Below, in pieces: positions 63,301 to 64,000 of a stretch of DNA of 64,000 nucleotides. Each line of letters opens with the position of its first letter. Positions within the stretch are counted from its first letter, which is position 1. Made by a program: the position numbers and the translations under genes. The stretch comes from an uncultured Flavobacteriaceae bacterium (GTDB lineage Bacteria > Bacteroidota > Bacteroidia > Flavobacteriales > Flavobacteriaceae): positions 1 to 64,000 of the forward strand of contig CALGLR010000030.1 in NCBI GenBank assembly GCA_937959395.1, given 5' to 3'. The notes under the pieces are model-generated. The model was given only the letters and a program-made list of their open reading frames with translations. It was not told the origin of the DNA and did no database searches.

Positions 63301-63610
63301 CAGAAGTTGGCGTTGGATCGTCTGATCTATACCAAAACATAATTTTTCCTACACCGTTATCTTTTCCATCTCCATCTGCACCCTGATATAATAAGTAAGA
63401 AGGATCATCACCGAGTTTTATAGCGTTGTTAATGAAAGCGTTTTCTGGACTACTTTGGCCACGGCGTATAAAAAACCCATTATAAGTATAATCTCCATAA
63501 GTGGTCTCTGTTAACCCGTCAAAATCCTCAAAAACTTGAGCGTTAGTTGTGATTATAGCAAATAGAAATATACCAAAAGCGGTAAGAATTCTTTTATTAG
63601 AATTTCTCAT
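60350..63610 (-). CDS. Large T9SS type A cargo protein with IPT/TIG, lamin-tail and Ig-like regions
   Basis: I use ATG 63610 (MRNSNKRILTAFGIFLFAII) since ATG 63631 only adds a non-signal stretch; the signal ends near TTNA-Q. About 1086 residues. In order: a choice-of-anchor-like beta-domain (about 20-160), an IPT/TIG region (TPTSGPAGTRVTINGTNFN), a lamin-tail-like region (SELIISEVMDVDGGNGWYME), an Ig-like segment (FTYQWKYNDGSSANWINVTN), the block shared with the 57430 paralogue (WYDYTYWSSPVIGETVGSAL, FVGNPYPGAISADDF, DGAVYLWSHRTPPSDTTNGN, FIPSGQGVFV), and a type A sorting domain (VKILNLLGQEIYRFKGNKNT... GVYIAQVKLSNGAVINKRAI-KK). Likely a surface adhesin or structural protein; no catalytic motif was found. 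A TAATTTTG promoter candidate is at 63629-63636. Confidence 0.86.
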   Translation of the reverse strand: MRNSNKRILTAFGIFLFAIITTNAQVFEDFDGLTETTYGDYTYNGFFIRRGQSSPENAFINNAIKLGDDPSYLLYQGADGDGKDNGVGKIMFWYRSDDPTPTSAFRVIVSVNGGTFTQVGATVFSSNETYQQYSYTLNNPSNNIRVAIQKLNTHDEPMHFDEFQLTDYCVPTHSVTNYTPTSGPAGTRVTINGTNFNASTTVGFDGIVVPVTFVNSTKLIVEVPEGVVAGEITVRKNGCDAIPTNFDFIKSSGSCASELIISEVMDVDGGNGWYMELYNPTPFPINLNAFGSDYTIERFVDASNGFRPTRIIDVTGTVPAGATYVMRLGNPTPHPCSSTSFDFVELDFGINENDEIRLLKNGITIDVVFGPNNKGYNVVRNFNSSAPSATFDIADWLVFNTESCANLGSFSMRGAQLLSTVSNVNNCSRVDLDVTATAALGGAFTYQWKYNDGSSANWINVTNSSFNPGTVTGETSANLSIFGVNLDGYQFYCEVIEDGECTVGSNAAQITMKSTSWNGSAWSDGSPDLSTMVILNNDYDTDTDGSFSACSLIVNSGNRLNVDDSTYVEVQNDITIDGDLWVETKGNLVQNSDTGNVIVTASGSSLVNKTTTTITNWYDYTYWSSPVIGETVGSALSIAPEGRRFWYDATNFLDVCAEVDNDNACNPGHDDIDDNGDDWQIAAAGDTMLPGVGYAATVNPIGFMTGSYQTTFEGVFNNGVITTPIAYNGPNGDNDWNFVGNPYPGAISADDFFTVNSGIIDGAVYLWSHRTPPSDTTNGNEGQNFDLDDYAIINGSGELAGGDPTIPNRFIPSGQGVFVKGLTNTNLTFNNGMRVADETSNDQFFRHAGNSNENAKLWVNLTSDNGVFNQILVAYVSGATNDDDGMTYDAPRNLSTGNASVIYTLIDGVDKLFAIQGKAIEALSENEIIPVGFHSTIDVATLYTLSLNQFKGDFFNDKLVYLEDHLNQVTHNLSESDYSFTSEVGTFNDRFEINFKSRTLNNDDESIEKNNLSIVELENNNVRFSVNGNTTIDSVKILNLLGQEIYRFKGNKNTEVYNVSNLNSGVYIAQVKLSNGAVINKRAIKK

Positions 63611-63823
63611 AAAATAGGTTATTAAGGGCAAAATTAATGACTAAACATACAAAAAAGGGCTTAAAAACCCTATTAAAAGTAATTTTATTCGATGAAATAC
63701 CGTTTTTATTAAACGATACTCACTAAATAATGATTCAAAATTCAAATTAAAAAATTCTAAATCTATTAACTTTTCTTTTTAAAAGTGTAGCTATTTAAAT
63801 GAGTCGAAAATGAAATAAAAAAC

Positions 63824-64000
63824 TTACCTCTTTATACTTTTCTTATTTATAGTTCGACCATTTGAAAGATTGATTTGAGCGATATAGGTTGTTCTATTAA
63901 GGTTTGAAAGATTGAACACCTCTGACTTCTTATTACTCTTGAAACGATATATTTCTTGCCCCAAAAGGTTTAATATTCTAACAGAATCTATAGTCATATT
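63824..64000 (-). CDS. Partial T9SS type A cargo protein (C-terminal sorting domain only)
   Basis: The last 58 codons of a gene whose 5' part lies beyond the window read MTIDSVRILNLLGQEIYRFK, then SEVFNLSNLNRTTYIAQINL and GRTINKKSIKR, ending with TAA 63824-63826. The text is very close to the sorting domain of the 60350-63610 gene, so it is a third member of the array. The frame reaches the window edge without a stop. Confidence 0.85.
   Translation of the reverse strand, partial: NMTIDSVRILNLLGQEIYRFKSNKKSEVFNLSNLNRTTYIAQINLSNGRTINKKSIKR

Overview
The window is AT-rich and almost certainly comes from the chromosome of a marine-type Flavobacteriaceae bacterium (Bacteroidota). Evidence: several TonB-dependent receptors with an N-terminal carboxypeptidase-regulatory-like domain, cargo proteins with a type A type IX secretion (T9SS) sorting domain, a PorZ-like T9SS component, a DUF4270 lipoprotein, TAnnTTTG-type -7 promoter elements, little Shine-Dalgarno signal, and intergenic repeats typical of this family. 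Genus is not assigned.

Layout. 1-1200: a dead REP-associated (Y1/IS200-like) transposase with an internal TAG, flanked by palindromes. 1208-5421: TonB receptor and outer-membrane lipoprotein. 5581-12961 (minus): pgi, an M23 peptidase lipoprotein, tryptophan 2,3-dioxygenase, a DUF3108 protein, 4-hydroxyphenylpyruvate dioxygenase and homogentisate dioxygenase, i.e. aromatic amino-acid catabolism. 13138-17177 (minus): patatin/surface-antigen protein and uvrC. 17545-21945 (plus): rimK, an aspartoacylase-like enzyme, 5-formyl-THF cyclo-ligase, and a PAS histidine kinase/response regulator pair. 21955-27377 (minus): lspA, an adhesin-like exported protein, a DksA/TraR protein and ileS. This IleRS is the eukaryote-like type 2 form with a GVHH instead of HxGH signature, and it carries an in-frame copy of an intergenic repeat.

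27587-32690 (minus) is the accessory island. It holds a 680-codon lipoprotein with pre-toxin TG and nuclease-like C-terminal domains that is interrupted by TAG at codon 29, a putative immunity gene, two small exported or membrane proteins, an orphan TNT-toxin tip, and an Imm63-like immunity gene broken by TAA. I read it as a decaying polymorphic-toxin locus with a silent toxin-tip cassette.

33049-37988 (minus): radA, a serine-less esterase-like protein, a UPF0104 flippase-like protein, panD and panC. 38185-42608 (plus): a truncated glycogen-synthase-like protein, DUF4270 lipoprotein and glmS. 42792-47116: TonB receptor plus SGNH/GDSL lipoprotein. 47299-49187: atpD and atpC. 49247-51765 (minus): an MBOAT/AlgJ-like O-acetylation pair. 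51853-57357 (plus): porZ, recO and a haem-receptor-like TonB protein. 57430-64000 (minus): a tandem array of at least three related T9SS cargo genes, the last cut by the window edge.

No tRNA, rRNA, CRISPR array or complete insertion sequence was recognised. All calls come from reading motifs by eye; no database search was run.
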